From contig NC_045139.1 in NCBI RefSeq assembly GCF_008831285.2, positions 8,464,204-8,528,203 on the forward strand: 64,000 bases of DNA. Reading direction: 5' to 3'. This document shows positions 10,701-23,750 of this stretch, in pieces. Position 1 is the first letter of the stretch. The number at the start of each line of letters is the position of its first letter. Under the pieces are notes generated by a model that worked only from the letters and a program-made list of their open reading frames with translations, was not told where the DNA came from and made no database searches. The position numbers were made by a program, and so were the translations under genes. This DNA comes from Nymphaea colorata (taxonomy: Eukaryota; Streptophyta; Magnoliopsida; Nymphaeales; Nymphaeaceae).

Positions 10701-12199
10701 CGATCTAAAAAAAATCAAACTGACAATTGAACTTTTTCTTCAACCCAACTAGATAGAGTAAGGGTAGATATTCGACCAGACCTAGCCAACTATGCTAAGG
10801 GTGGATAATATTGTGCTTACCCATCAGCCTAACCACTGTGTGGATAATATCGAACCTAACCAGTAACCAGCTACGCTAAAGACAGATGAGAAAGCTAGCT
10901 AGTGGAGCGGACAATGGAGCAAAGTGGAGCCTGGTAAAAGCTAGCGGCGGATAAGGGAGCAAATGAAGCGGGGGCGTGACTACGCGTGAGCTATGGATGA
11001 GCTTGAGCGCAATGCGAAGCAATGAAGCCAATAAAAACTGACAAGACCGCTGGCTGGTCTGTCTGAATTTGACAAGGTTGTGTCTTCTTTCTTTAACAAG
11101 CGTAATCACGTCTTTTTTTTTTAAATGATTATTTAGTATTCAGTAGGGGTTGGATGCTGATGCTCATCCTTATCTTTTTCAATGGAAGGCTGATTATCAT
11201 ACGGCCAGAATTATGAATTCAAATAAATACGAGGGGCTAAAGAGCAAAAATTTCCCTAAATCGAAAAAAACTAAAAAAGAAAGCTCAACCCTATAGAGTA
11301 AAAAAATGAAAATACCCTTATAAGATAAAATAAAAATAAACAATCCTCACAGAAAATAAATAAAAAATGTATTGACAAATATATACTAAAGGTGAAAAGA
11401 CAAAAAAGTCCTTAAACTGAAAAGAAAAAAAAAAACAAAGAACCAAGGACAAAAATGGAAGACTACAAAACTTGAAAGGTAGGGCAATATAGGCATGGAC
11501 GGCTAATTCAAAAGATGAAATCTCCTTATTGGGCCACCTTTCTCTCTTACCTAACGATTAATTTGGCTAGTTATAAAAAAATATTATCCAAGAGAAATTT
11601 TGGTTTCCATCTTCTCCATCTAACTTGTCGGCCGAAAATAAATGACAGTAATAGATGAAACAAATGAGAGCAGCATGACATAAAGCTGCAGGGTCACATT
11701 ATATCCATATAATTAGCCACATATATGGTAAAGAACGGATCAGAAAAATCCCCAGAAATATATAAAAGTGGATTACGTGCAAAAAGACCACGTCTCTTTC
11801 AAAGGATCAAGCTGAAATTAAGGCATATCACAAGATTGATCAACATGTAGGAATTTTGCTCTATTGCCTTCGCAAATTAACATTTCCAAAAGCATCGAAA
11901 ATTCCTAATGGCGTGACAAACTTTTCAATATTTTATAACTAAGGTGGAAGCGGGCGATGCAAAAAGTAATCAAACCTTGGTTTCTCTTAAGCCTAATTTC
12001 GAACCAGTTTAGCAAAGTTAGTTATGTGCGCCATACCTGTGCACCGAATTTCATGTGTCACACTATGGTTAATGACAAAATTAACCCTCGTTCACAAAAA
12101 AAAAAAGGTTTTTGGTAAAATAAAAATGAAAAAAAAATGATATAATTACAAAGGACACACTTTTTTTTTAAATCACAAAAACATAGCCCTTATATAGGA
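10700..12199. other. Intergenic region
   Basis: AT-rich spacer. At about 10740-10880 there are short imperfect repeats of GGTGGATAATAT and AACCTAACC type. No gene was recognised. Confidence 0.4.
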
Positions 12200-12775
12200 A
12201 AAATATGAACAGAAAAGCCATAATTTCTCTAAGTAATCTATAAAATCCAAATTATTTCAGTTAGGAACCAAGGCATAAAGTATAAAATATATAGACAAAA
12301 GCATTAACAAGGGCGTGAATGAACTTAGAAATTAGACACAGGTCTTTGCTATTCTAACTTCTGGCTAGAAAGTATATGTGGTGGACACCTAAAGAAGCAG
12401 TTTGAATATCATGTGCTTCTTGGCTATATTAATACCTACATACATCTGAAAACTTGGGTGACGCTGGTTTTCAAGGAATAGACAGTGTCCTCCTCGATCT
12501 TCTTCTTATTCTCCATTTGCAGAACGTACTCTCCGGTGGATCTGATACAGCATCGTCTCCCGTGATATGGGCAGTGGCTGAGCTGATGAGGAAACCTCCG
12601 ATGATGAAGCGAGTCGAAGATGAACTGCAGCTTAAGATCAAAGAGAAAGACTAAGTGGAAGAGAGTGACCAGTCTGTTTAAATGCTAATGACATAGACAT
12701 GAGCGAATCTCCTGGTTTAATTGTTCATACGTGTGAGTTGGTTCTCCTTACCCATCCCTACCATTGTCACATATA
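12200..12775 (+). pseudogene. P450 pseudogene, internally deleted intron/exon 2 copy
   Basis: The intron 3' part of copy 1 is recognisable from about 12200. An intact AG acceptor precedes exon 2 at 12523, which encodes NVLSGGSDTASSPVIWAVAE and continues to a TAA at 12652-12654, where the intact genes read Lys. About 16 bases later the sequence jumps to the last part of exon 2 (GCTAATGACATAGACATG and following), ending near 12775. The deletion removes ExxR, PERF and the heme-binding Cys, and no exon 1 is present. It is a dead duplicate of the neighbouring P450s, with roughly 370 bases lost by comparison with copy 1. Confidence 0.88.
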
Positions 12776-13759
12776 TAGTGTACCAGTATTATATGGTGAA
12801 GAATTTCTACAAAGTTGTATTTCTTAGAAATATCTTGAAAAAATTTCGACAAATTTTTAAAAAATGTAAGACATTTAATAAATCCTAAAAATTATAAAAA
12901 ATAATATAAAATTTTCACGTTTTTTATTTTCTGGTGTTTTTTTTAAAAAGACTTGTCTTATTTCTCGAGTATTATACCTGTCTTTTTCGAACAATGAGTG
13001 TTTTGTATAACAATGATCCTTGCTGACCATGTACATCCAATTGAGTCAACCCGTGCTGCCCTTGTTTTCCGGACCTCTCATGCACTTGAATATGAGTCAT
13101 GTAGCACTGCACCAACAGTGTGAGAACCCTCCTAATTTCAGATTGCTTAAGGGAGTCTTTATGTTATGAATATATGATGAACTATATAAGAATAAATAAA
13201 TGTAAGAGAGAATTGCAATCTTTTGTTTGCCTTATGGATGTTTTATATGCTGGATGTGTGCAAGTGAGTTGGAAATCAAGCTAGCGTGGTGCACCTTTCT
13301 GCCCAAAGAATCGTAGCTGCTTGCCAACTTTCATAACTGGGCACGATGCGTTTAAGAAATGCAGAGAATCGGAGAAGAAGAAACAAACTCATACGAGCAT
13401 GTATAAATAGGGTTTTCTTTTTCTGCAACATTCATCACCTGAATCAATATTGTCAATACACAATCACCAAAATCAATATTGTCAATATACAAACGAAAAT
13501 CATGTCCAATCCCAGACTGGTAAACCAAAGAAACGAGAATGAAATAACAAAAACCAGTTTCATCTTTCCCAGTTTGGGGGTCGCGTGTCTTACCATTTGT
13601 AGTTTAGGAGGATAGCAATTATGAATTCAACTGGAGTCATGCTTCATATGTTCTGCCTACCGGACTAGCTACATTACACTCCTTGAGACAAGTACTCTAC
13701 TAGCACAATTAAGAAACAACTATTTATTATAAAAAGTAAATGCTGGTGAGATGTAGATT
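12776..13759. other. Intergenic region with P450 3' flank relic
   Basis: About 13165-13290 resembles the 3' flanks of P450 copies 1 and 2 (TTGCAATCTTTTGTTT and a GGATG-TGTG string). Otherwise this is AT-rich spacer with no recognisable gene. Confidence 0.45.
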
Positions 13760-14525
13760 GGCTGAGGGAAATGAGATTTTTTCTAATGTTTAGATCTACT
13801 GAAACATCATTCAACTTGATTTTTCTCTAACGTAACGGCATGTTGCCAACATGAGATACTTGAAGAGTGGGTTAACTTCCTATCAATTGTCCATTCATGG
13901 CCATGACATGGGCCAAGATCAGAAATCTAAGCTGTCTGATGTCGTTTTGTGAGTTTGCACCTATATCGGGGAATCATGAACCTTCCGTAGTTTAAAAAGT
14001 AGAAGCGGTAGTCAAAGCTAGGAAAACATTTCCAGCTTGATACATTTGATTGGATATGTGGCTGCATCTAATAGCTGAATGGTTTTCTTCCCGAAATATT
14101 TGGCAAATCACACAGTCTTTTTTGAAGAATTTTCTTGAATTTCCATGAGTTGCGATTTGTGGTTTGTATTTGAGCCTTGATTGTCCTGGGCTTTGTGAGA
14201 AGGTCGGTGCTCATTTTGAGTAAAACCTCATCATTTTGAGGAGAAATTTTATAAATATTCTTGTATTGTCCCACAAAAGCTAGCAATGTTCTGATTTGGT
14301 CTGACGTTTAGTCCCTGAAAATTTCTAAAAGTATCTTAGCTTTGGAGGAGACCAACATGTTGTTTGTAGGTGGGAATATGAGGTTTCATCACGTCAATAA
14401 CAGAAGATTCATTCTCAGTACCTAAACCATTCAACAATGTGAAAACCATTTGTTTGTTGCTAACATCTTTCGTGAGAAAGTTGTGTGCACCATGGTCGTG
14501 TAGGCAACACATATGCAACCACACA
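13760..14525 (-). mobile_element. Ty1/copia gag-protease remnant
   Basis: Minus strand. The gag (UBN2-type) segment at 14336-14524 reads VFTLLNGLGTENESSVIDVM and then a PTYKQHVGLLQS stretch, as in plant copia gag. After several stops and frame changes, the 13768-13840 region reads IKLNDV then NIRKNLISLS, matching the conserved LNDV-x4-NIRKNLIS just after the copia protease. No LTR, integrase or reverse transcriptase was recognised nearby, so this is a short, old, 5'-derived remnant. Confidence 0.65.
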
Positions 14526-16513
14526 AAAGAAGGTGAGAGTTAGGGTATATTAGAGACTTTTCATAGACCAGAAGTCTTATTACATAGGGTGGTGCACAAT
14601 TTTTGGTGCTCCAGCTTCATTTTCCCATATTGCATACTTTTGACTATGTGAGTTTGACCCAACTTTGACTCCACTTGCTTTTGACTATTTACGTGGACCT
14701 TTGGCACTGTTACTATTTCATGAATCTGCATTGAAAACTTTACTACTTTACTATAGTATTTTATGAACTCGAGTTAATCTTTGAGGCAGGTTTATGATCA
14801 CATGTTAACATTTTGTCCTTATTGTCAAATGGCCTCAGCCCATGAATTGTTTGATGACTTTTATAGGAGGCCGACCGGACATGAGATGTAAGAAAGGTGT
14901 ATGTCACTCTCTCAAGAGGAGTGGTCCTAGTAGTGTAGATCTGGCATGAATTACACAGATGTTCGGCTTAAATGATACCGCTGGTCTAGTACCTAATGGG
15001 GATAACCAATACAATACATGATGTATGTAAGGATGTCAACAGATCAAATTCAAATTGGATATACTTTTAATTATATCTAATTTTTCGAATGTTTGCGTGT
15101 TCACGTCGAAGTCGGATTAAATAAAAATGAGAAAACTTACGATATCCGAGCCCAAATCCGATTTGACAATACGAATTCGGTTTTGAAGTTATCAGAATCT
15201 GAATCAATATTCTAAACCGAATCAGACTAGCTCACTTTCAAAATATAAGAATATTGGATATAAGATAAAAACTAAATAACACAGCAAATGGTAGAAAGAT
15301 ACTGACGACCAATAGACCTGAAGTATAAAGTAAGCAAACCAGAAGTCACCCGGCCTCGAAGTTATTAGTTGTGAAGTCCTGTCTAAACTGTCTGTTAGAG
15401 ATTGGCGTTTGGTGATGTTAACCTTCCATTTTGAAGAAACAAGGCCAGATTCCAGCTGAGGTATAGATGGCAACCAATACTTTTTACACTATTATAGGTG
15501 TTTTTCCGTGTTGCTAAAACTTGGGATGCAGGGTTACCTGGAAAGAGCATACACGTTTAACAGAGATCATATCCATTTCCAGGAAATATAATTTTTTTTG
15601 GACTATTCTCATTCTATGAATTGCATTATGGAAATAGACATTCTATATATTGGTCGTTCCATAGAAATACAAAGGGTATTCATGTTGAGCAAAAAAAGGG
15701 GGAGGGACCATTTTGGTCAAATTTCTCTTCCATGCAAAATTAATGCTTATAAAAATTCAATGTTACTACCAATCAAACAGTAAAAAAAAAATCTAGAAAC
15801 GTTTAAACTTGTCCATTTCTGCTCAATTTTCAATTCCAAGTTTTAGTGTAGACATTGTTCTTGAAAACTTTTTCTGAAAAATGCTTTTGATCTAAAAAGC
15901 TTTGAGGGCCATCAAATGCTTTTATCAGCATGTAGGTCTTTTTCTAGCATTGAGTATGCAACTCTTTCTAGCCGCCATGCTGATATGACAAGGGACCGCT
16001 ATGTTGTTATTATATATTGCAAGGAGACAGACATTTGTAGGGCCCGAGCTTCTTCAACCTAAACAAAACCACCGGAGCCGGGAATACCATCTAGCTTTGG
16101 TCCGGATTATGGTAAAGCTATCTGATTCATTCAATGGTACTAATTTACTACAGTTAAAATAACAGAAATCTAAGATTGACACAAATATGCACTAGGGAAA
16201 AAAAAGTAGAGAAAGAGGGGGATGTTGGGGCATTTTGGGGGTTTTAGAAAAGACTTTTTTTTTTTTTAACTTTTAACATTTTTTTTTTGTCTTTGTGAGA
16301 CTTTTCTTTTTTGCTAATTAAGGGTATTTTGGTCATTATATCACCCAATGCATAATTTTTTTTGTATTCAAAGCAGTGCATATAACCAGTTTTGCACCAA
16401 GCACCAACACCCTTAGCACTGAAGCTGCTTATACGCACAGAGCTTGGCAACACCTTGGTCAGCTAAATGGGAATCTTCCTACAAAGACCAAAAAGATAAA
16501 GCAAAGGTCAAGC
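14526..16513. other. Intergenic region
   Basis: AT-rich spacer. At about 15025-15240 there are degenerate strings of the GATTCGGATT / CCGAATC type, similar in style to those at 52.3-52.9 kb. Homopolymer T runs lie near 16254-16290. No gene was recognised. Confidence 0.4.
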
Positions 16514-16517
16514 TAGT

Positions 16518-16776
16518 GTTTGAATGACACACTCCAATAACTTGTTTTAGTAAAAACCATTTTTTTTTTATTACCAGGTTAAAAAGCTAGTTTTGTAAAC
16601 TTAGTTTCCATGTTTAGTTTGGTTTAAAGGTGAAAAACAATTTTGCCTGAAAAACTTGGGGGACAGCAGTTTTTTCATGCCCTTTATAAAATTAAGTTCC
16701 AATCATTCTTGAAATTAGGTTTTTGGTAAAACCTGGTTTTGGGTCTCAAAGCTTGGTGTCAGGTTGTCATCCAAAT
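16518..16776. mobile_element. MITE-like element, same family as the 6.4-kb element
   Basis: The ends are GTTTGAATGACA (16518-16529) and TGTCATCCAAAT (16765-16776), an 11-of-12 inverted match. The interior shares TTTTGCCTGAAAAAC and GTTTT-rich arms with the 6.4-kb element. The length of about 260 bases and lack of coding capacity fit a non-autonomous DNA transposon. No target-site duplication was recognised. It lies about 285 bases upstream of P450 copy 2. Confidence 0.55.
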
Positions 16777-17018
16777 GTCTCTAAAAGTCTAAAAAAATAT
16801 TTTTTATATACTTAAAATGGCTCAACTCTTCCTTCTTCTTTTTTTATGCAACTCCTAGTGAATGAGTGTGAAATGACTAAAATACCCTTACTTAAGGCTA
16901 AAAAAAACTTTTTAAAAATTTTAAAAATGATTACGAAAAAGTTTAAACTGGACATTGCTCTCTGTTTTACTATACTTTGTGTGTCTGTGCGCGCAACTCA
17001 ATCTCCTCCCCCTAACAG

Positions 17019-17026
17019 TATATAAG
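17019..17026 (+). promoter_or_regulatory. TATA box of P450 copy 2
   Basis: TATATAAG lies 35-42 bases upstream of the ATG at 17061, implying a very short 5' UTR of about 10 bases. Inferred from position and consensus only. Confidence 0.5.
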
Positions 17027-17060
17027 CTCGTTCAAGTCATTCAAAAAGTGTTGCACCCAC

Positions 17061-18851
17061 ATGGCTCCTTCCTTTCTCCTCCACCAGCTTGGTTCTTCAT
17101 CCGTCTTAGCACTTCTTCTTCCCCTGTTTCTCACTTATGTTCTTCTGCTAAGAAGATGGAAACAGCATACTTCAGTTGAGCGGCTTCCTCCAGGGCCATG
17201 GCAGCTCCCAATCATCGGCAACCTGCACCAATTGGGTGCACTTCCTCACCGCTCTCTCCACCATCTATCTCAGAAACACGGCCCCCTCATGTTCCTCAAG
17301 CTTGGGCAACTCCCCACCTATGTCGTTTCGTCGGCGGAGGTCGCGAGAGAGATCATGAAGACCCATGACGCCATATTCGCGAGCAGGCCAGTGCTTGCTG
17401 CCTTCCTTGTTCTTTCCCATGGTTGCTCGGACGTTGCCTTTTCCCCATACAGCGAGGTATGGCGCTACTTGAGGAAGATATTCGTCAGGTACCTCTCAGG
17501 CTCGAGGAGAACTCTCTCATTCCAGTCCGTGAGAGAGGAGGAAGTGGGCCTCATGGTTGATGCCATCTCTCGTTCCGCTGGCCCTGTTAATCTCAGCCAC
17601 TTGCTTCATTCTCTTAATAATAACATAATCTGTAGAGTTGGCCTTGGTAAGAAATTTAATCAGCAAGGATATGACCAGAAAGGCAGGTTCCATGATACTC
17701 TGGAGACAACCAGGGACTTGCTTGGAGGGTTTAGCCTGGGTGATCTCTTCCCATCCATCAAGTGGGTGGATTGGCTCACTGGACTGCAGCTCAGGCTGAG
17801 AAGGAATTTCCATGAATTGGATCGTGTTTTCGATGAAGTGATCAGTGATCATTCTGATCCACAGAGGCGATCCAAGGAAAAGGACTTCGTCGATGCGTTG
17901 CTTGAAGCTCAAAAGGATGAAAGCCAGGAGATCCCTCTTACCACAAACCGCATCAAAGGATTACTTTTTGTCTGTATCTTCACTCGGTTGCCTCTTGCAA
18001 AATCATTTAAGCGCCCCGTTGAGATGCATGTTTTATTTACTTTCTTTGTGCCAACAATCAAACCAATTAGTTTTTAACCTGCAAGAAAGCTGCATATTTC
18101 ATTTTTATAGCAACAACTCGAAAGATCATATACTGCTTCTTGGCTATAATATCTTTGTATTACTTCTAAAACTTGGAGGATGCTGGTTTTCAATAACCTA
18201 ACCGAGTGATCTTCTGATTTTCTCCATTTGCAGAACGTGCTCCTTGGCGGATCCGATACATCGTCGTCTGCCGTGGTGTGGGCAATGGCCGAGCTGATGA
18301 GGAAACCTCAGGTGATGAAGCAAGTCCAGGATGAAGTTCGACTTAAGATCAAAGGGAAAGATAAGGTGGAAGAGAGTGATCTTCACCAACTTCAGTTTCT
18401 TAAGTTGGTGATGAAGGAGACCCTAAGGTTGCATCCACCAGCACCAACGGCTGTTCATCGAATCTCTATGCGCGAGTGCACTCTTGACGGCCATATCATC
18501 CCAGACCAAGCGATCATCATTGTAAATGTCTGGTCGATAATGAGAGACCCCAATTCATGGGAGAACCCAGAAGAGTTTCGGCCCGAGAGATTCATCGATA
18601 ATCCAGTTGACTACAAGGGCCAAGATTTTGTGTTTATACCGTTCGGTTCAGGTAGAAGGATTTGTCCGGGTCTCCATATGGGAGTGACAGTCGTCGAGCT
18701 CTCGCTTGCTAATCTTCTCTACCGTTTCAATTGGAGTTTACCAGATGGGCTGAACACTGATGACATAGACATGGACGAATCTCCTGGTATAACTGTGCAT
18801 AAGAAGTCTGAGTTGGTTCTCATTGCCCATCCTTACACACCATCCAGTTGA
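17061..18851 (+). CDS. Cytochrome P450 copy 2, CYP71-clan monooxygenase
   Basis: Exons 17061-17969 and 18234-18851 are separated by a 264-base GT-AG intron in the same position as copy 1. Each exon has the same length as in copy 1 (909 and 618 bases) and the product is again 508 residues. An N-terminal membrane anchor is followed by PPGPWQLPIIGNL. The C-helix reads WRYLRK, the I-helix GGSDTSS, then KETLRLHPP, PERF and FGSGRRICPG with Cys447 as heme ligand. All catalytic elements are intact. It is clearly a paralogue of copy 1 and differs in likely substrate-contact stretches: LHPPAPTAVH versus LHPSLPMLVP after ExxR, and HGCSD versus GFGFSD in the B-C region. A different substrate or product specificity is therefore plausible. 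The reaction is unknown. Confidence 0.93.
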
Positions 18852-21800
18852 ATCAGCTTGTGTTGCTATGTCGCGCTGGCCTCCCATGCACTTGAATGAG
18901 AATTATAGTGATAGCGTACGAAGACTGTGAGAGATGCTTTGCAATTGAGAAATCAATCAAATAACTTTAGGGAATGTTCAAGCTATGTTACAACTACTTA
19001 TATGTCATGAACTATATATTATATGAATGTTTTAAAAAAAGAATTGCAATCTTTTATTTGATGTTTGTTATGTCCCATATGCTGGACGTTGTCAGAGTTG
19101 CAAATAGACCGTTGCATTAATGATGGATGATACTATACTAGTAGAAATACTTAGCAAATTTATGTGAGGAGCCCACACCAGCCCACGTGCCTCGACCTCT
19201 ATTTGGCCTCTATGAAGAAAATTTCCTGAAGTTTCTTTGGAAGTTACTTGTCACCACCCACGAAAAATCTTGGCCAGGCTGCTTTATGATGGATGTCATT
19301 TTCAGTGCCATAAAATTTCGTTGAGATTTTATGAGCAATCAAGTTTTATATACGTATTCTAGTTTGCTAGGCTTCAACAGTCAAACGGACGGTCTCTCGC
19401 GATGAATGCAGATCCAAACAAACATACACAATGTGATAATTTGGTTCATACATGCAACTCAGAATTGGCGTTTAATTTTGCCAAGAGAGACTTAAGTGCG
19501 GTTTGATTATTTTGCTTAGAGGCAGGCTTCTATATATAAAAGGCGTGAAACATAATCTCGTAAGAGTCTTAACAGAAGTCTCCTTTTAACGATTATTCTC
19601 ATCCGTATTTTCCATATGATAAACATATCAGTCTCTCTTATATATACCATAGACCGTAGAGGTTGATCATGGTTTCCCCATGAAGATTCAACAATACGTG
19701 AATTGGAAAGAATCAACAGTCATCTTCCTGATCTTCAGTTTGTCAAGTGGGCGACCAAAATAACATGTTATCCCTTTTCATATGAACGAAGGCATGATTT
19801 GGAGCAAGTTGCAGGATGTTTACGAGTGGGTATTTTGAAATGATTGAAAAATAATTTGGAAAATAAGAAGCCAGTATTAGTCACAGCGAATTAATGTGCT
19901 ACTTAATTTGAAGGTGTTTTAGTCATTCTTGCTCGTAAACTTGGTTTAAATTTAACATAATTAAACCTTGGTGAAACTTAAAGAAGTATGTTTTCCATTA
20001 ACTCTGCAAAAAGTTTAGAATATATCGTACAGTTTGCGTTAGTCTTCACCCGAGATCTTCACTGTGAAGTTCCGAACTCCTGCGTGATTCAGACTGTCAG
20101 GTATCCAAAGAAGATAAAAACAATTCAGCGAGGAAATCAAATTTGTGAAACAATGATGTAGTTGGCCGAAGGGGCATAGTTCAAACGGGGTGAGTTTGGG
20201 GCATGTGTAAGCGATGTGTCTCTGGTTCCATTCATGGAGGGTTGTGCCCTTATATCATAAGGTAAGGAACGAAGCTAGTTGTATACACAGACTTTTGCAC
20301 AGCTGGTTATACACAGACTTTTGCACCTCTGTCTATGTAACTTAGAAACTAAAACGAGGCACCCGAGTACACAACCATGGCTCCACAAGAAATTGGACCT
20401 CAGTATCTTGCCACCTGGTGTCGATCATGAGAGAATGATGAGGCTTTAGCTCTCGTTATTAATTCTCCAACCCAGCGGCCATACTTGACGAGACTTTGGT
20501 GATAGGAAAAGGAAGGCATCGGGCTCTCGGCGCAGTCAGTCATGAAGATTGCTGCAAGCTGATAAAGCAATGAGAGCAATGGCAAGGTCCCTCCCGCGTT
20601 TGTCTGGCAGACTTCCGTTGGCTTAATCAAGACCGCAAGGGCCATAACAAATGCAGGTCAGGTATGATTTGTCGCCTTTCACTTTTGTCCTTACTAGGAC
20701 AAATTTCAACGGCAATAAATTGGCTTCTGCATATATTGCGGACACGTTGTTCGCTCCTTGAGTAGAATTCGGGCCGCCCTCAATGACAGGTGCCTCTACA
20801 AAAGTGTTCTAGTACAATCACGGGGACCTGCCAATTTTCGAGCACACGCGCCCTCACATAGCAGCGACATCTTGCCATGTCTAAGTTAAGGGCGGATACA
20901 GACTTGGACATTGACAAGCACGGCACACACAGCAGGGACACCTAGTCAGGAATTTTTTTTTTTCTTTTAATTCGAGTTATAGTTTTAAAATTTTAACAGA
21001 AGAATATATTAAAATTTATAAATAAACTTTTCAATTTTTTTAAAATTTGAGAAAAGAGTTCTCAGTAGGTGGAACTAAGATTTTTTTTTAAAGCAAGCTA
21101 AACGGTTCACCCAATTAATTCCATTAAGATCAAATAATTTGTTGGAGTGGAGCCACGGCCCAAGCAAGCCCCTCCCTCTACCCCTTACACACACACTCTC
21201 TTTCTTCTACATCTTGCATGTCAATCGATATTAACAAGCACAACACACACTCTCTCTTTTCCTCTCTATATCTCTCTCCAATTTAAGGTATTGTTTCTTG
21301 TGCTGCAAATGGAGAAGAAGTGATGGATTAGTTGATCTGTTGTGTGAGCTCCAACATTGAGACACTCATCAGCTTTGGATCCTGGGGATGTAGGAAGTAG
21401 GGGCTTTCTTTCGAGGCACCAACGTAACGCTTGCAAAGTAAAGCAATAGAGATTTGCTCGTACAAAACACTCGCACCTTTTTAATAACATTAATGTAAAA
21501 GCTCTCACAATTTAACGAAATGTTAGGATCGCTGTCATGTCACGTCACAAGCAACACCTTATGTTTTAAGGATGGTTTGTACAAAAAAAAAAGAAAACTC
21601 ACTAAATACAAGGCTTTGCTCTCGATGTAACATGACATGATTGCACAAAGCACTCCAGTTTCAGTGTCCATGCCTTGACATGCAAAGCTCGACTGCAGGC
21701 ATAAGAGAAATTGAAGGCCTTCGATCACTCACTAGGAAAAACTCATTTTCTCAACAATCGAGTGTTTACTATGCATGACTTAAATTGCTACTAGAAGCTT

Positions 21801-22859
21801 GCTAAGCGATGAAGCCCGCTGGCCTCACAGGGAAGCCATATGGTAAGTATATTTACGAAGGAACAAACTACAAAATAAGACAAGTAGGGCTTGACATATT
21901 TAAGGAAAATGCCAGGGGGCCCTTAGATGACAACCTAAGATAAAGTCTAATTATCATTTAAGCTCCCCCAGAAATCTATTAAAAACCAGGAAAATTATAA
22001 ACATATGATTGTGAAAATTTCAAACAAAAAAATGCTCATAAGTTTGACTAAGAAACCAAAAACATGCTTTAGTTTCACGATAAGTTTCACAAATAATGAT
22101 GTGTTTAATTCAAAAAGTTATCAAAAGTGAGTCTAAATTCAAAATCCTTTTGGAAGCGCGTCTATAAGTTTGAAAAATTTTCAAAGGGACGTTCAAAGTT
22201 TGAAAATGAATTGAAACCGTAGGAAATTCATAAAAAAACTCTAGACATAGAAATTTCTCGTATTTCCAGCAGATCTTTGAAGGCACAAACATGCTGTTAA
22301 AAGCTTAAAACTGTTCATGCCAAATCCGTTTCTGCAAACAATATTTCCAAGTAGGAAAAAAACACAAAATAATGAAGGAATCGATGAGACGGACACATCT
22401 TTATAAGTTTCGAGAGGTTTGACAAAAGAATAGTGGTTTTCTGGTGATAAATTTGGGCTATGTTTGATAGCCATGGATGAGTCGATCTCAGATGGGAGGC
22501 TACCTTATATTTTAAGACCATGGGTCTGAAGTTCGACCACTCCTTAATTTCTCGGACCACAAATCCGTGGCTTTCACAAGGTAAACACGTATTTGAGATT
22601 CCCAGTCGAGAAATGTACTGATTGTTTAAGCTGTTGATTTAATACAACGTGAATATAAAAACAGCGTCAGATCAAAGATCCAAGAGCCTTGGTATCCTAC
22701 GATGTACTACGTAGAACATTGCACAACTCAATAAAGGTTATAGGAGATCCGCGTTTAAACAAGAATGGCAAAGACCATATATATTAATAGATTTTGATTT
22801 AGAAAAGGAGAGCACAACAAACAGATTCGGCCTTCACCGCCAATAACCTCCCTTGAGAG
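18852..22859. other. Intergenic region between the two P450 sub-arrays
   Basis: The first 250 bases contain 3' flank sequence shared with copy 1. A 26-base-period tandem duplication (TATACACAGACTTTTGCAC twice) lies at 20282-20326. A minus-strand open stretch of 81 residues at 20400-20645 has no recognised relatives. Near 21060-21170 is a GTGGAGCCAC string of a common plant interspersed type. No gene can be supported. Confidence 0.4.
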
Positions 22860-22865
22860 GAAGCA

Positions 22866-22888
22866 GAGAGAGAGAGATAGAGAGAGCA
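22866..22888. repeat. GA-rich microsatellite
   Basis: A run of GAGA broken by a GATA and followed by CAGGGAAGACAGAG. A near-identical block occurs at 34015-34050 and marks the shared left part of a duplication. Confidence 0.6.
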
Positions 22889-22904
22889 GGGAAGACAGAG
22901 ATCC

Positions 22905-23210
22905 ACCTTGCAAATAACTGGTAATCCTGTGATTCATGAGCGAACCAAACATGTTGAAATCTACTGCCATCATCTCATCGAAAGCAGACGTTTTGGGAAA
23001 GTCCTGGCAAGTGAACAGATTCCTTTTCTTTAGTCCAAAGTCCAAACTGAGCTTGTTCAATCCATACGCTCCTTACACGGTCTCTTGAAACAGTATTAGC
23101 AAGAGCATGTCAGGTTGTATCACATGTTGCTGCTCTGTAATTACAGTAGCGTAGGTGCTGCTACTGGAAGGATTCATTCATTTGCATTATACAAAGTATA
23201 AATCATGTAT
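22905..23210 (+). mobile_element. Copia RNase H 3' fragment
   Basis: From about 22908 the plus strand encodes LQITGNPVIHERTKHVEIYC then HHLIESR, the end of the copia RNase H domain. The following noncoding sequence continues to about 23210. The whole block is repeated at 34661-34941 with high identity. No LTR or upstream pol was seen, so this is a truncated fragment at the left part of the duplicated unit. Confidence 0.75.
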
Positions 23211-23750
23211 TAGTCTCCCAAAGAGGCCATATGAATTCTGGTTACCTTTCTTTTCAGCACAGTGATCACTTTCCTCTCCTTCTCGTTCTCTGTCCTGCCA
23301 TGTTCTTTAACAGATTGCTGTGTTTATCGTTGAGTCTGCTTGACGCTGCCCAACTGCGTTTTTACTAGCTCGGCTCTTTCACACAGCGAACGTAGTCTTG
23401 TCACCATTGCATGTGGCCTTCAATGGTTCAGTCTCCTCCAACGGCTTCAAATTACAGAGGCCATCCTTATTTTGCTTCGTTAAGGCGCACAGTGCAACAG
23501 AATCCTTCACACAATAATGTGTCTAATAAAATTCAAATTTGACATTATTGTCTTAACAAAATTTCTACACCATAAGGCTGGAATACTTAAGATATTAACA
23601 TGAAAAAGTTCTATTCGAGTTACGCAAGCTTCATAGTCCATATATTATTAGGATTTAAAAATCCCAAATATTTTTAGATGTTTTGGAACACCACATTAAC
23701 TTAGTTACACTAGCTAGTCCCATTTTATGCTACGCCAAATACAAAGTCCT

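Noticed and set aside
20400-20645. 81-residue minus-strand frame in the spacer
   Set aside because: Not recognised, no promoter or splice context, and length within chance expectation.
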